The notes beneath the pieces were generated by a model. That model was not told the DNA's origin. It worked only from the letters and a program-made list of their open reading frames with translations, and made no database searches. A program made the position numbers and the translations under genes. A stretch of 64,000 nucleotides of DNA from contig NC_061071.1 of NCBI RefSeq assembly GCF_021917145.1, forward strand, positions 7,600,072-7,664,071. Reading direction: 5' to 3'. This document shows positions 11,749 to 24,123 of this stretch, in pieces. The stretch's first letter is position 1, and every line of letters starts with the position of its first letter. The stretch comes from Hypomesus transpacificus. Lineage: Eukaryota; Chordata; Actinopteri; Osmeriformes; Osmeridae.

Positions 11749-14276
11749 ACTACCTTTTTTCTCTCTTCCCTACGTCTTTCCCTTCCTTGAACAATCAAGG
11801 TCACCCAGCGGTATACCCTCCAAGCGACAAAGGGCCCGAACATGTTTGTGTGCCGGACAGGATGTGGTTACTCCCTATACTTCCTGTGGTGTTGCAGATT
11901 AAAGGTGCCCTTGGAAAATCTTTCATCAAAAATAAATGTCTTATCTGGCACTTCCTCCTTGGTGATTTTTTCCAAAGCATCAATCATCATGATCAATTCA
12001 AAATAAGTCGCATTGATTGCTTAACATTTCTCAAACAACCTCCCCCCAAAACACTCTTCTATGATTACATGGGTCACACATGACCCAGACCCACACGCCC
12101 ACAGAGGACTGAGGTTTTTCCCGTAAAGTTGGTCTATTTTTTGACTCTGATCGAAGTAGACAGAGATTACAGTCCCAGTTCAATAAGCAGAACCACAGAC
12201 ACCCACCCGTGGTTCCACGGTGCACTCTGATCGTCCACACTGAAGACAGAGGCTCCCAACCCCCAACTCTACAGCACCAACACGTCCCAGAAGAACACAC
12301 ATCAGCTGGATGGCACTCAATGAAAACATTTGCAAAGTACAAACACAAAGGAAAGTTTTTCTGCGCATTCCAAATATTTGGAATAAGTTAACAACGTTTT
12401 ACACAAACAAAGATAGTCTAGTCATTCTTCATCTACAGAGCCACAGCTGGCTCTCTGTCCACAAATCATCCTCAGTCCGAGTTGCATAAACACCACAGCC
12501 AAGCCTTCCAAAACCATCTTTCGACTCCAAAATGTGATTAGTGAGAGGGAGTCTCTACAATGTCGGCCAGGGCAGTGATGAATGAGGCCCAGGCTGCAGT
12601 TTGACAGACCCGTTGTTGTCCACTGGGCAGGGTGTCAGGCCTGGGTGTGCACCCCCTCCTCCTTCCCTCTGCCACTCCTGTGAATCGGGCTCAGGGAACA
12701 CGATTAGAGAGCGTTCCTTTCCACTAGCACTGGGCAACCAACACAAACCACTTGTTCACTGATTTTCTGAGAGTGGAGAGTGGAATCCAGAAATGAAAAA
12801 GAGGCCGTTGTTAAACGTTTTCCAGTTCAAGTCTTTTTGCCAAAGTGACATCAAGACAGTGACTGCATCCATCAAATGTTATCACAGTAGAGTACTCTGA
12901 TTATGACTTCAAACACTGCAGGTCTCAAAATCACTTGGAGTGAAACAGCTGCTGTGAGGAAATCTCAGAAAGCTTTTTTCTTGATTGCCGGCAAACCAAC
13001 AAAGCATAGTCTAACACTTATAAAAAGGTTCTGAGTAGAGTTTTTGGAACAAGTATGAAAGAAATCATTGAGCACCCAAGATGACAAGATATACTGTATC
13101 TGGCAAAGTTGAGATGATTCAACCAAGTTAACACCCTCAGACAACAATTACAGTTCATAGACTACCCAGATGATGTAATGACCAGGCTCTGTTCTAACAC
13201 AACCCCTCATCTATGTGGTAAACATACTCCTCTTGCCTACCACTACAGCTTATCATGCAACATTACCACCTGAATTCCTATCGGTACTATGTCTGAGTTT
13301 ATGAGGGCACACCCTGCCAATGCACCACACTTCTTCACTGCGAGCACCCACTGGACAAACATTCTAATGTGGACGGTATCAAGAGGTAGGTCTTTCTGGG
13401 GTTTACAGCTACCTAGAAGTAAAGATAAAATGGATATTATGAGGACAACCTTCCAGAGAAGTCTCACAATTTCAGTTTCCTGTCCTTTTAAAGGCATTAT
13501 TGTTCTATTCTGACAACACATCCTGTAAGTGGCGTGGTCTGTTTAACTTGGGGACTGGGCTAGCATAGTGTGGAGGGGCATAGATCCACATGCCACAGTA
13601 AGCTGGCACCAGGCTGCTTCCCCCTACGCAGGCACTTTACTGTAAATGCAGGATACCCAGAGAGGGTCATGGGAAAAGCTGTTAACAGATATTCTGGCAG
13701 TGAATGTGACACAGGTCTGGAGTGACTTCTGTCACTTTCCTGTGAAACTCCCACCTCCGTGACTAAAAGACCACCATCGCCATCCTTTCCCACAAGTTTT
13801 CCATTTCAGTCATATCCTCTGTCCTGCTGAAACATGTCAAACCCCAGAAGGATCTACCCATAATTTTGTGTAAAGGAAAAAAAACATATTTTTAGCTAGT
13901 TTGGCCATGAAACTTTGAGAATGTAATAACTTTTCATTATATAACTAGTAATGGGATTTGACCCTGAATGTCCCCCCGTTCCTTCTTATAGTTCATAATA
14001 ATTGACCCTACTTGTGCTCTCACATGATAAGCAGTGAGAAAACACTACCCTGTACCCTTTGAGACAGAGGATTCCATGTGTGTTTACTCTCGTTCAACAT
14101 TTGGAAACAGTCGCTGCAGTGACAGACACTTCTGAATTGGCAGGCTAACCGGGTCACAGCATGACCTCTGAATATGAGCGATGAGGAGATACTGTGTCCC
14201 ATGACTCTGTCAGACAGGGGGTTTCATAGTGTGCATCAGTCTCAGTGCCGCGGCTCGCTATCGATTGGTTACTCAC

Positions 14277-16340
14277 CGTCGCGGCAGAGAAAACACTTGC
14301 AGAGACACACGCACAGGCACAGCAGGAGCAGAGCTGCTACACAGGACACAGAGATGACGATTGCCAGAGCTGGTCCCACTGCAACACACACACACACACA
14401 CACATCTACTGTGACACATTTATCCTAATTGCAAATGGCAGTACATGAATGAAAGAGGGAGAAACATGAACCATCTGGCGATCAGGTGCAAGGATTGAGC
14501 TTGCCAGTTTTCTTATTTTAGAGGCCAATTTAGCCGAAACGGTAAAGAATGCTTCGTCATCCGTCAAACTAGCCATAATTGCACGTCACTAAAATAGCAG
14601 AGAATCCACTGGGAAGAGAAACCGAGATTCGAATGACTGCTTTGAACCTCAACACCCACCGGAAACAAGAACCACTTGGGCTTTGCAATGCAGAAAACAT
14701 AACCCAGTGCTATGCATTTAGTCATTTAGCAGACGCTCTTATCCAGAGCGACTTACAGTAAGTACAAGGACATTCCTCCCTTATGCACACTGAACCACTT
14801 AGAATGAACCCTTGAGAGACATCGAGGATGTGAAGACAACACCATACTGGGGTGCGATCATCTGCTGCCCTCACCGTTTGTGTTCAGGGAGACAGACATG
14901 GGCGTTTCAAGGCCTCTGTGATGCACCAAGCATTTGACGGACAGGTCGTTGAGCAGGCCTGATTGGAGGAGGAGGGTGCTGGTGACCCACGTGGTGCCGT
15001 CTCCCTGTTCGTAGGAGGAGGAGACGGGTGGCCCCAGCGTTCGGTTGTCCCCCTCCACGTTCCACACCAGCTCCGCGGGCGGGCGGGACCGGGCCGTGCA
15101 GTTGGCCTCGATGACCCCGGGGGACGACGTCACGTAGGTCACCTCCGGTTTAGGCAGCACTGAGGTCAGCATCCAGCATGCAGGAAGATTTACCAGGGTT
15201 TAGATCATGCCGGGGAGGTGAAAAGAACACATTCAATTAATCAAAATGTCAAATCACAGTAGGGCTTCTTCTTGTTTCTTCTTCTTGTGTACTGTTTTGT
15301 GTGTTTGTGCAGTATTGTGTTATATATTTGATTATTTGGCCTGAAACTGCTTGTCATTTTGTACAGTCTGAACTTTCTGATCCCAGACAACAAACAGCGT
15401 GTTTGTTTCCCCCCTGGCATGACAGAAAACGGAAACAATGCACACAGTCTCTATCTCTCTTTGACTCTTTCTCTCTCTCCCTTTCTCTCTTTCTCTCTCT
15501 GTCTTCATTGAACACAGTCCCACATCCCCATCCAGGACCTTCACATATGGAAGAGAGAGAGTGAAAGAGGACTGAGTTCTATGTGGTGCACTGGGAGGCT
15601 GGGAGACTGGGAGGCTGTTAGTGCCTGGGTGTTGACTGGACAAGATCTGGGCTGTTTGGCTAGGATGGAAGCCGAGGGACAACACTGGACACCCACACGC
15701 ACACACGCACACACAGAGGCCCTGTGTCCAGGGAAACAGTGACCCACTCTTCCCCTGAGTCCTCGCCACAACTGAGTCACCTCTTTCCCCTTGACCATCA
15801 CCTCTCCCTCTGTCAACTTTATCACTAGCGAGTGGCTCAACGGGTAGAGTGCCAGATTGGCTGAGGCCCTAACAGCAGCCAAGGGTCGTTTCTGGCTAGG
15901 CCCATTTCTACCTCTCTCTCCCCGACATTTCCTGTCTACCTCTAACTGTCTCTGGACAAAATAGGCAAAAAATAAGTTTTAAACACGTTGCAAACACCCA
16001 CACACTAGGAGTGAAATCGATGACCACTTGTACAGCAGCACCAAAGATATTTTAAAGCATAAAGCGTGAAACTCAGAAGCAACAACATGCAAATGGGAAA
16101 TGTACTGAATGTTGAACTTTTTGGGTACAAAATGACCTGAACAGAGCATCACACTATAGGATTTCTGAGGGACGGGGGAACAAGGGTTAAGACATTGAAA
16201 AGAAGTGTGTACAGTCAGCACAGTAGAATTACTGGACCACACTTGCCACTGTGTAAGTACAATCGTTTATTTACTCAAAGCTCTTCCCCTTCCTGTACTA
16301 TCTTCCTGTATGAATACACAACAAGCACACACACACACAC

Positions 16341-16381
<41 letters not shown>

Positions 16382-18063
16382 AACATAAAAGTGCCTCTTT
16401 CCTTCCAACCAATACCTCTTATTCTTAAACTTCACATGACCTTCCGGACCTTCCAATGACCTGCAGAGTGTGTGGAGAACGACTGATAACACTCAGAACG
16501 ACTGCCAACACTCCCTCATCTCCCGCCTCCAGAGATGAGCTCTCAGCCTGGATCTGGGTCGCACAGCACTTTCGAACCAAAGCCATTGTGGTCATCAACT
16601 ACATCTACAGAATTCATTCTCAGTCATGAGGATTCTCACATCCAATCAAGCACATGTCAGCTTCCCGAAAAGGACAAAGTATAGTTTGGTTGAAGTCACA
16701 GTGTCTGAAGCAGTTTATCGTATCGGTTCAATTACAGAGGCATGGACGATCTCTGGCGGCCCACATACCCACCATATACAGAGAGACAAGCCGTGGCCCT
16801 CCTGGTGCCTTCTGGGTAGGTGTGGAACTCGCAGCTGTAGCATCCCTCATCCTCGGTCTTGACCGGCCGGATGGTCAGCTGGCTATCCCCCAGGGTGGGG
16901 CTGAGGGTCACGCGGCCCAGGAAGGGCCTCTCGACGGTGGGTTGGCCTCGCTTGGCGTACGAGGCCACGCTGGTGGTGTCCCCCTGCTCGGCGGTCTTCC
17001 TCCACAGCACCTGGCGCACCCTCTCCTGCAGGCCGTACCAGCAGGACAGGGTGGCCTGCTTGCCGCTCACTGCTGTCTTGTTGCCTTCCAAGCCCACTTC
17101 GCCTGGGGAGAAACACACATTGACATTGATTAAAAGGTTTAATGCTCTGTGAACAGCTTAGAGGAATGTGACCATGGCTAGTAAAGGGAAGTCTTCTAGA
17201 CCATCGAGGGTTAACTTAAAGCAGGTCTCTTGTGATGGTTCAGTAGAGACAGGAAAAGGTCTGTTTGGGAGCCGGCCTGAACTCTTTGCCTTGGCAAGTA
17301 CAATCTGACCTCAGCCTACTTCCTGTTTTCAGACCATTAATGCATTGTGGACTTTAGGTTGTGGGGTTGGGGGTCAAGTATTGTGAGTATTGTGACTCTA
17401 ACAAACATTCTAGCAAACATTGCAAAATCTGAGGAGAAAGTGAAGCTGAAAAAGACCTCAGTCTCCAAGATCCGAATGCTTTTAGGCTTTCAAAGTATGA
17501 GGGTTCTGGAACTCACCAATTATGTTTAGGCAGGTCTTTCCCTCCTGACCTCCACTGGGGTAAATATCAAAGATGCACTGGTAGCATCCCTCGTCCTTAG
17601 GCCCCGCCCTCTTGATGGTGATGATGCTGACGTTGTTGCGGGAGTCTGTAAGTGTCACATCGTCGCGCTGTGAGGAGATGGTGACAGGCTGTCCCGGTTT
17701 GTACGCCAGGAGCACCTGCTTGTGTTGGTTCAGCCAGCGCACCTGCTTCACCGTGTGGCCAGTTTCCATGGTGACGTTACAGCCCAGTGAGAAGGGAAGA
17801 CCCGCGATGGCGTTCAGACTGGAGGGGGCGATCACCTCACCTGACACGTGATAAACATGTCAAACAGTGAGAAGAGACTTCACATGATATCTCACCAATC
17901 AGGTAGAGGTATTCTCTGTATTGTCTCTTTAGATGGTAAAACGCAATAAAGAAGCTAATCCAAAGGAATGCCTGTTCTGAAACACACCTCGAGTCAAAGA
18001 CGTCACCATCACCAGGATCCAGAGCTGCAGGGCTCCAGGCAGGGCAGATGAACACATGTTTGG
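14277..18063 (-). CDS. CD200/OX-2-like membrane glycoprotein with V-V-C architecture (tail not resolved)
   Basis: Exons in transcript order are 17988-18057 (signal peptide, MCSSALPGALQLWILVMV), 17517-17840 (V1), 16773-17102 (V2), 14875-15159 (C-type) and 14277-14378 (membrane span). All Ig exons are phase 1-1 with good GT-AG sites, giving about 370 residues before the unresolved tail. Both V exons show the CD200 signature in the F-G region: DEGCYQCIFDIYP...KTC and DEGCYSCEFHTYP...TAC, compared with human CD200 DEGCYMCLF...TACL. Known CD200 is V-C, so the second V is extra. The membrane exon is rich in cysteine (CLCVCLCKCFLC), possibly palmitoylated. CD200 proteins act at the cell surface as ligands for inhibitory CD200R on myeloid cells; that role here is inferred. 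The first coding exon appears to begin at 18063 (acceptor CTGCAG), with a 5' UTR exon at 18273. Confidence 0.8.
14714..14780 (+). repeat. Fragment of the teleost interspersed repeat
   Basis: The 5' part only: a CATTTAGTCATTTAGC start, the GCAGACGCTCTTATCCAGAG core and the following TTACAGTAAGTACA. It lies in the intron between the C-type and membrane exons of the V-V-C gene. Confidence 0.7.
16325..16379. repeat. (CA)n microsatellite
   Basis: About 55 bp of CA repeat with two CG interruptions, in the intron between the C-type and V2 exons of the V-V-C CD200-like gene. Confidence 0.9.
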
Positions 18064-18272
18064 CTGCAGGACATTCATTAACGCTTACTCAGGAATGGAC
18101 ATCCAGATCACTTCAGAGAAAACATCAATTTAGCTGGACATGTACTTGCTTGAGAACATACAGTCAGATTATTATTTGCTCCAAACTGCTTTTTGTATTT
18201 ATCACGTGCAGTTTATCTAAATAATTGATCAGAAGGATGCCAGTGTGGTTAGATTCTATCTGACAGACTCAC

Positions 18273-18400
18273 CTTGGCGGTTGTGTGGTGTGTATGGCTT
18301 GTCTTTGCGGTCTTCTTCAGGGTCAGGGCTGCGATGGCATCCTCCTTCCGGCACACCTTCACTGTAGCCGTGGCTACGCCCAGGGATCAGATAATGACAC
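18273..18400 (-). other. Probable 5' UTR exon of the V-V-C CD200-like gene
   Basis: The minus strand carries a good donor (GCCAAG|GTGAGT at 18273) about 200 nt upstream of an acceptor (CTGCAG) that directly precedes the signal-peptide exon. An upstream ATG in this exon opens a five-codon frame only (M-P-S-Q-P-stop), so the exon is non-coding for the receptor but may hold a short upstream reading frame. The upstream end of the exon is not defined by the sequence. Confidence 0.45.
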
Positions 18401-21230
18401 GTTGGGAACATGCTACTTTCTCAGTCTTGTTATTGTCCATTTACTGAAATCAGCCGTTGAAAAACATAACAGCTTCCTGCTGTTGGAGCTTATGTTGTGA
18501 GGTGGGTCACTACAAAAATGTTTTTAACGTGTATTAAACATACGTTATGTCTATGAATGTGAAGAAAAAAAACATAGAAGGTGAAATATGACAGAGTTAT
18601 GTAAAGCATTATTAGTAAGTTCAACTAAACCCTGTGGCTGTGAAGAGTTAGAGAAGGGCACAGTGAAAGCAGAGCACAGCACGCTGCACCAGAGGTGGTC
18701 CCTAAGTCCCATAACAAGGGGTCGACACCAACGGCTTTCACCATGGTGACTTAACTCCTCAACAACAAAAACAAGAATGTATAAGATTGATCTAACGGTT
18801 GCTAAGTCCTGGGATGTTTCATATCTGCCCCCCGTCTAGCACCCTACCTACACAGACCATAATCACCTGGAAACACTGTTTGACGTCTTTGATGTCTAGA
18901 CTGCACCGACCCACACAATTTCAAAAGGCACATTTCTGAGGAGCTGAAGGTCTATGTTGTAAACAGTAGCAAAGACATCCAGTAACCAGGTTGTAAACAT
19001 GTGCCAGTAGAAGCTGTCATTCATCATACCATGTTAAGTTAGGCTTCACAGATGGAGATGAATGCACAGTGGCAGGGCTACTGTAAGAACAATGATTCTG
19101 TACTGCAGTGGAGAGGGCTAATGTTAGCCAAGCTCAGCGGTTGGGTCCCTATAAAAAAATACGCTTGTGGTTGTGCCCCTGTCTGCCTTGCCGGGAAATC
19201 CACTTGTTTTAGAGTGACAGTGGGAGGCTTCAACAGTGCTAGAGAATGTAAGTATCTGCCTAAAAGCTGCCCTGAGATCAGATTTCGGAATCTAAATCCA
19301 AGTGCTTTAAGTACGGAGTTTGAGTAAAACTGATCTTAGATTATATTTTACCTAACTTAAGACTCTGCAATGTAGCCTCATGCCAGACCAGAATTTAACA
19401 GCAGAGCTTGAAGGGTATTTTATGGGGTCTTTAACAACATGAACCATCTGGGTTCAAGTGTGCAGCCTGCCTCTGTTGGGATAGATTTCAGTTTATTAGA
19501 AACAGTTCTGCTGTTTTTCCACTACACAAGTAAAAGACAAAAAAACTACACATTTACATGGCTGCTCATAAACAGGATGTGTAAGTAAGGCATAGCAGTC
19601 TTGATACATAGCTACATGTAAAGACTGGGTGATAGAGCCTTTTCCATGTCCGTCTATTTTAAGGCGCAGTCAGATCATCATCTCCTGAACCAAGAACAGG
19701 TCCGTTTACTGTTTCTAAATATTTGGGGTATTAATTATGGTTACACTTGACACACTATATCAAGGTGCAGGGCAACAAAAATCTGTCACTTCAGAAAAGC
19801 CTTGGCCATTCAAAGGCTTCGTTACTTCACTTGTCACTTCACTAACTAGTAAAGTATGTAACTCGAGAAAATCTACGTGCAGGTGTGCGCGCAGTTATAT
19901 ATTCAACAGATGCTGAGTTCAGTTTTCCTCAACAAGATTTGAAGATCTGATAACAAAAGGTCCCATCTGTTCTACAATTAGACTGCAGAAGAGATAGATG
20001 GGTGTCATTGTGATGTTTGGTTAGTTGCGGACGACATACAATTCGGTATCTGCATGCCGTACCTGCAACAAACAACTAAATAATCCATGAAAACTAAACT
20101 TGAATCTATTTCTGAAAAAAACATGTTATCAAAATGACTAGGCACTATACTTTTAATAACATATCCTATTATAAAATTAAAGTGTAAGACCAAAAGTAAG
20201 TCTTCATTTAACATTAACTTACCCGTTAGGTGGAGCATGCAGGCGGATTTTAATTGGCTTACGATCACGGTGAACAGCGCAAATGGTAAGTCACAGTAAA
20301 ATCCATTTTCTAAAGTCTTATCATTCTGGTGTAAGGTCTCCAAGAAAAGAGTTAAATCAATTATGCCGATAAGGTTGTCAAGTTACACAATGGTGACCTC
20401 TGGTGGAAATTTGCAAAGCTTGTTGAAGTAATGAGGCGACAAGAAAAGCGTTCAGAAGGCTTTAATACAATTGACAGTGAAAGAATAACTTAAATAACGT
20501 TGACATTTAAATTACATATAGTTACTTGTAAACAATTAATCAATTGTATGCATTCAATCAATCAGAACACTGTCTGCTTTCGGATGGTTCACCTTAGGTA
20601 GCATATCGAACCACCAAACATGAAAAATAAACTATAAAACAATTTATGAGTAGTAATTTCTGATTTAGATAACAGCAAATTAACAATTTAATCAAATGTA
20701 CGAGTGTCTCCATCTCACTGGTAAATGTCAGCTCGGTGAATTGATCACATCAGCAGGAGCAAGTCATGTTTAAAAACTTCCTGAAATGAAAAAAGGATTA
20801 CTCAGGAACAGCATGCGACAACAATAAGACCTGAACATATTTAAAGAAAAAAAACTTCTGACTGCATCTTTAAATACTCTTACCATTCACCATTATCATT
20901 ACCATAATCAGGATTCATTGAGACTGTACTAGACAAGAATACACTGTTTGATCAATTCATTTCAAGTTGTATTATCTATCAATTAATTTATTGTCATTAC
21001 AACTGCATTGTTCTATGCATTATGACTTTCTATAAAAAAAGATCAACATAAATTGAAGACAAATGTTATGTCTCGATTGTACTCATTAACAATATGTTTT
21101 ATAGTTTTCATGGTGTGTAATTTTGTATTATACAGTATTACAAAGACCATGGGGGTATTACAGTAGTGTTGGAATATTTCCTTCATGACCTTTGGCTGCA
21201 ATATGTCCCCAAACACACTTACCTTGAATC
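18401..21230. other. Intergenic sequence between the V-V-C and middle OX-2-like genes
   Basis: No coding exon can be supported. At 20,222-20,343 the minus strand has a start codon followed by an open frame that runs into a good donor (CTAACGG|GTAAGTT). It has no family resemblance and could be a non-coding first exon or chance. The part near 21,230 is 3' UTR of the next gene; a minus-strand AATAAA occurs at 20,987-20,992. Confidence 0.4.
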
Positions 21231-24029
21231 CTAATTAAAGTCATTGGAGAGACTGTAGAAGAGGAAAATCAAGTATATTTATTGTTCATTTATGGGTGTT
21301 TTAGGGACTAAGCAAACAGTGGTATAGCTTAATCAGTGCAATAATGTAATCAGCTTGAATACTGTAGCCCAAAACACCATTCACTTTCTATCTTAATTAA
21401 ATAATAAAGCAGATAAAATAACAAGATGACAGCTTACTCTCTTTTGCAGTCACCAGTTGAACTAGGTGATAGTTTTCTGAAAAAAGAACATTTATGAAGT
21501 TGTTCACAAATGTGTGTTGTAATAAAGCAGAGCAGAGCTGAGCAGAATCAATGAGGATGGCTTACTTATCTGGCAGCATTCGTTGATTCAAAGTGTTGCT
21601 GAAAACCAAAATAATGACAAGAATGAATACCTTCAAATGTGTATATAAGACATAAACAGTATGTGATGTATCAGAAGTTACAACATGCCGTAAAGTGTTC
21701 ATGTTACAGCATGTAAAGTACAGATGAAATGCAACAAAGCACCGTGTAGTGTCACTCTAGCACAGTAAACTGTATATCCTGATAGTATAGCAGCAGTTGT
21801 ATATGCTGGCATACTTACTTTCCATGTGGAGTGGTAATGGTTCTGGGGGGAATAAGTATTAACCATATTAGGAAAAGAGCCAAAGCACCTGTTTTACAAT
21901 TCACAAGTGATTTATATTGTTTAAAAAGGCACTGACATTTGTTGGTTAATGTATCCACAAAATGCTATCCTTAAATCATCGATCATTTCCTTGTCAAGAC
22001 CACTAAATGCTTTCATTCATCATGACTTACTGGGTTCTTGGCGTCGCCTTTTGAGGAGTGCATATGTTTTCATGAATGATGGAGTCATTGAAGGACTTAC
22101 TGTGTAAAACAAACCAGTTATAATCAGCTTGAATAATGAAGCCCAAAACACCAGTCACTTTCTATCTTAATTAAAGAGTAAAGCAGTAACCAGTCTAACA
22201 TTGATTAAGTTGTTGACATAATAAAGCATAACAAAGCTGACAGAATCAATGAGGATCAGGACCACTAAATGCTTCCATTCATTATGACTTTCTGGGTTCT
22301 TTGCGACGACTTTTTAGGAGTGCGTATGTTTTCATAACTGTCAGAGATATTGGAGATGGACTTTCTGTGTGAAACAAACCAGATGATGTCACCCTCTGAC
22401 CCCAGGTTACATCACTGTATCACTGTATGTCGGATAGATGTATTCAGTCATTTACATTTAACTTTGTATTGTTGTCTTGCTAAGCTTTAAACTTGACTGG
22501 CTTAGTTTGACTTAATATCTGGGTTAGAAAACAATCCCTTTTCTTTTCTTACCTCTGTTTCTTCCATCTCACTAAAAACAGTATGACGAAAACCATTAAA
22601 AAAAGCGTTGCAAACACTGATATAATCACTATGCCTGTGGACACAGACATAAATGAGAGATGAAGGTAATGGTACAGTACATGTAAAGGTACATTACAGC
22701 TGGTCAATGGGTCAATTAAACAGTCAACAATGAAACATGACAATACTTACGACTTCTCTCTGTGACCTGATCCACATGTTCAGCTGGCCAACAAAAAAGA
22801 ACATAAACATGAACATTGCGCTACTTTTCAACAGACCCCTTTACTTTATGTATATGTGTGTAGTGATAGCACATGACATCAGCTTATCTTACATGGAACA
22901 AACGCTTGGTCAGTAGCTGTAATCAACATGGACGCCTCTTTGCTGGCTCCCCCTGGGGACTGTGATGCCACACACCTAACCAACGTGTCTGGGGCCACTT
23001 TCACCCTGACGGTTGAGGTGACAGTGATGGTTCCATTGGGGTGAGGGATGTGGATAGTGCTGGAGTTTAACAGAGGGAGATGTTCAGGGATCTCCCACGT
23101 CACAGTTGGAGCAGGCCGTCCAGTGGCAGAGCAGGAAATGAATGAGTCGCCATTGGTGTTGTTTGTTTGTGTTGTGAGGAGACTGGGTTCATACAGCTCT
23201 ATGGACCAACAACAACAACAACAGTGGGGTCAATAATAGTATCACCCAAATGTGTAAAACTGATATTAATGATGAAGTACACAGGAAATGTACACAAATA
23301 AAATCTTACCATGGATTTTGATACAATGCTTCTCCGAGATGTCTTTGTATGGGTAGATGATAAACAGACAGTTGTAGCAACACTCATCCTTCCGTGTCAC
23401 GTTCCTGACAACAATTGAACTGTTGTGCAGTCCAGGGTTACTAAAGTCAACCTTCCCCTTAAAAGGAGAGTTGATCACAGGACCAAAGCGTGTATTACAG
23501 GTGCCCACATTTTGTTTAGTCTTTGCACTTTCTTTATTCCACGTGACCTGAAGAACCTCAAGCTGTTGCATGAGCTTGCAGTTAAGGACTGCATCTTGTC
23601 CAAGGTTAACAAAGACTTCATGACGAGTTTCCAGTGACTCAAGGTACCCTGTAGGAAGTTACAAAAACAGTTATGACCATTCAAACTATACATTATGTCA
23701 ACAATAACTAGTTCTGAATTTAAGTAAGTTCTTAAGTTAAGTACTTAAATAGCCTAGTAATTAAGTATTTAAGTGTTTCCTTTATGTTGATTCGGCAACA
23801 TTTCTGCCGACACGGTATCAGAAATATTGCTGTACAAAAGGCCGTAGACCCAGAGAAGAGAATGAAGACTAAACTGTAGATACATGTTCTGGGTCAGGTT
23901 AGTTTTAGTAGCATATCAACTCACTCACAGCTATTACACACAGTATATTTTATTTAAAAAAAATAAAGAAATCAGCTTACCTATAGGAAGAAGAAGTAGA
24001 ACAAAAAGAGACGCATGTGCTGCAGGCAT
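21231..24029 (-). CDS. OX-2/CD200-like membrane glycoprotein, V-C type, 331 aa, with a multi-microexon tail
   Basis: Exons are 23981-24029 (signal, MPAAHASLFVLLLLPIG), 23310-23648 (V), 22893-23198 (C-type), 22751-22783 (11-codon stalk), 22553-22634 (membrane span, GIVIISVFATLFLMVFVILF), then tail exons 22031-22099, 21819-21842, 21566-21598, 21438-21476 and 21231-21252. The sum is 996 nt, exactly 332 codons. The V domain has the CD200-type DECCYNCLFIIYP...KHC pattern, and the C domain has SFISCSATGRPAPTVTW with RCVA at the second cysteine. All internal tail exons are phase 2-2, so each can be skipped without changing frame. This spliced tail contains no tyrosine. A second copy of the first tail exon at 22293-22364 has a defective donor and is left out of the model. 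Likely an inhibitory-ligand family member at the cell surface. Confidence 0.82.
21340..22380. repeat. Partial tandem duplication inside the tail region of the OX-2-like gene
   Basis: TAATCAGCTTGAATA...GCCCAAAACACCA...CACTTTCTATCTTAATTAAA occurs at about 21,350-21,405 and again at 22,120-22,180. AGAATCAATGAGGAT recurs at about 21,543 and 22,241. CCACTAAATGCTT...ATGACTT with the following exon recurs at 21,999-22,116 and 22,261-22,382. The second copy is shortened and lacks the three microexons. Confidence 0.7.
22293..22364 (-). pseudogene. Duplicated cytoplasmic exon of the middle OX-2-like gene, splice donor lost
   Basis: A 72-nt near-copy of the tail exon at 22031-22099. It keeps the acceptor (CACACAG) and an open frame with the motif DSYENIRTP. 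The position matching the donor reads CCCA|GAAAGT instead of CCCA|GTAAGT. Flanking sequence is duplicated too (see the repeat entry). It is probably not spliced as an internal exon in this allele, although a sequencing error at two bases could mimic the defect. Confidence 0.65.
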
Positions 24030-24111
24030 AGTTAGATCTATTTGAATTTGAATTTGCCGATATGACGCAGCCTTTTCTATTCGTTGTTCAGAGTTCCTCC
24101 TCTTCCTTTTC

Positions 24112-24123
24112 GAAAGTGAAAGT
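24112..24123 (+). promoter_or_regulatory. Interferon-stimulated response element (ISRE/IRF-type)
   Basis: GAAAGTGAAAGT (followed by AAAAC) fits the GAAANNGAAA core bound by IRF/STAT complexes. It lies 83 bp upstream of the minus-strand start codon at 24029, next to ETS-like TTCCTCCTCTTCC. Position and match suggest interferon control of the OX-2-like gene; not tested. Confidence 0.6.

Larger units (their letters stand above)
9944..14276. other. Long non-coding stretch (probable intron or 3' flank of the V-V-C gene)
   Basis: No convincing coding exon is visible. It contains a 20-22-bp minisatellite (CCTCTCATCTCTCTTCCC units at 10,769-10,808 and 11,482-11,565), a full-length fish interspersed repeat at about 11,566-11,748 and scattered short open frames without family resemblance. 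Purine-rich sequence at 9945-10,080 reads as a pyrimidine tract on the minus strand. Confidence 0.4.

Noticed and set aside
15332-15882. Minus-strand open frames of 113-145 codons
   Set aside because: They sit in the intron between the C-type and V2 exons of the V-V-C gene, contain CT-rich low-complexity sequence and do not match its phase.
20005-20343. 112-codon minus-strand open frame running into a good donor
   Set aside because: It could be a non-coding first exon, but the protein resembles nothing I know and no partner exon was found; left as a note in the intergenic entry.
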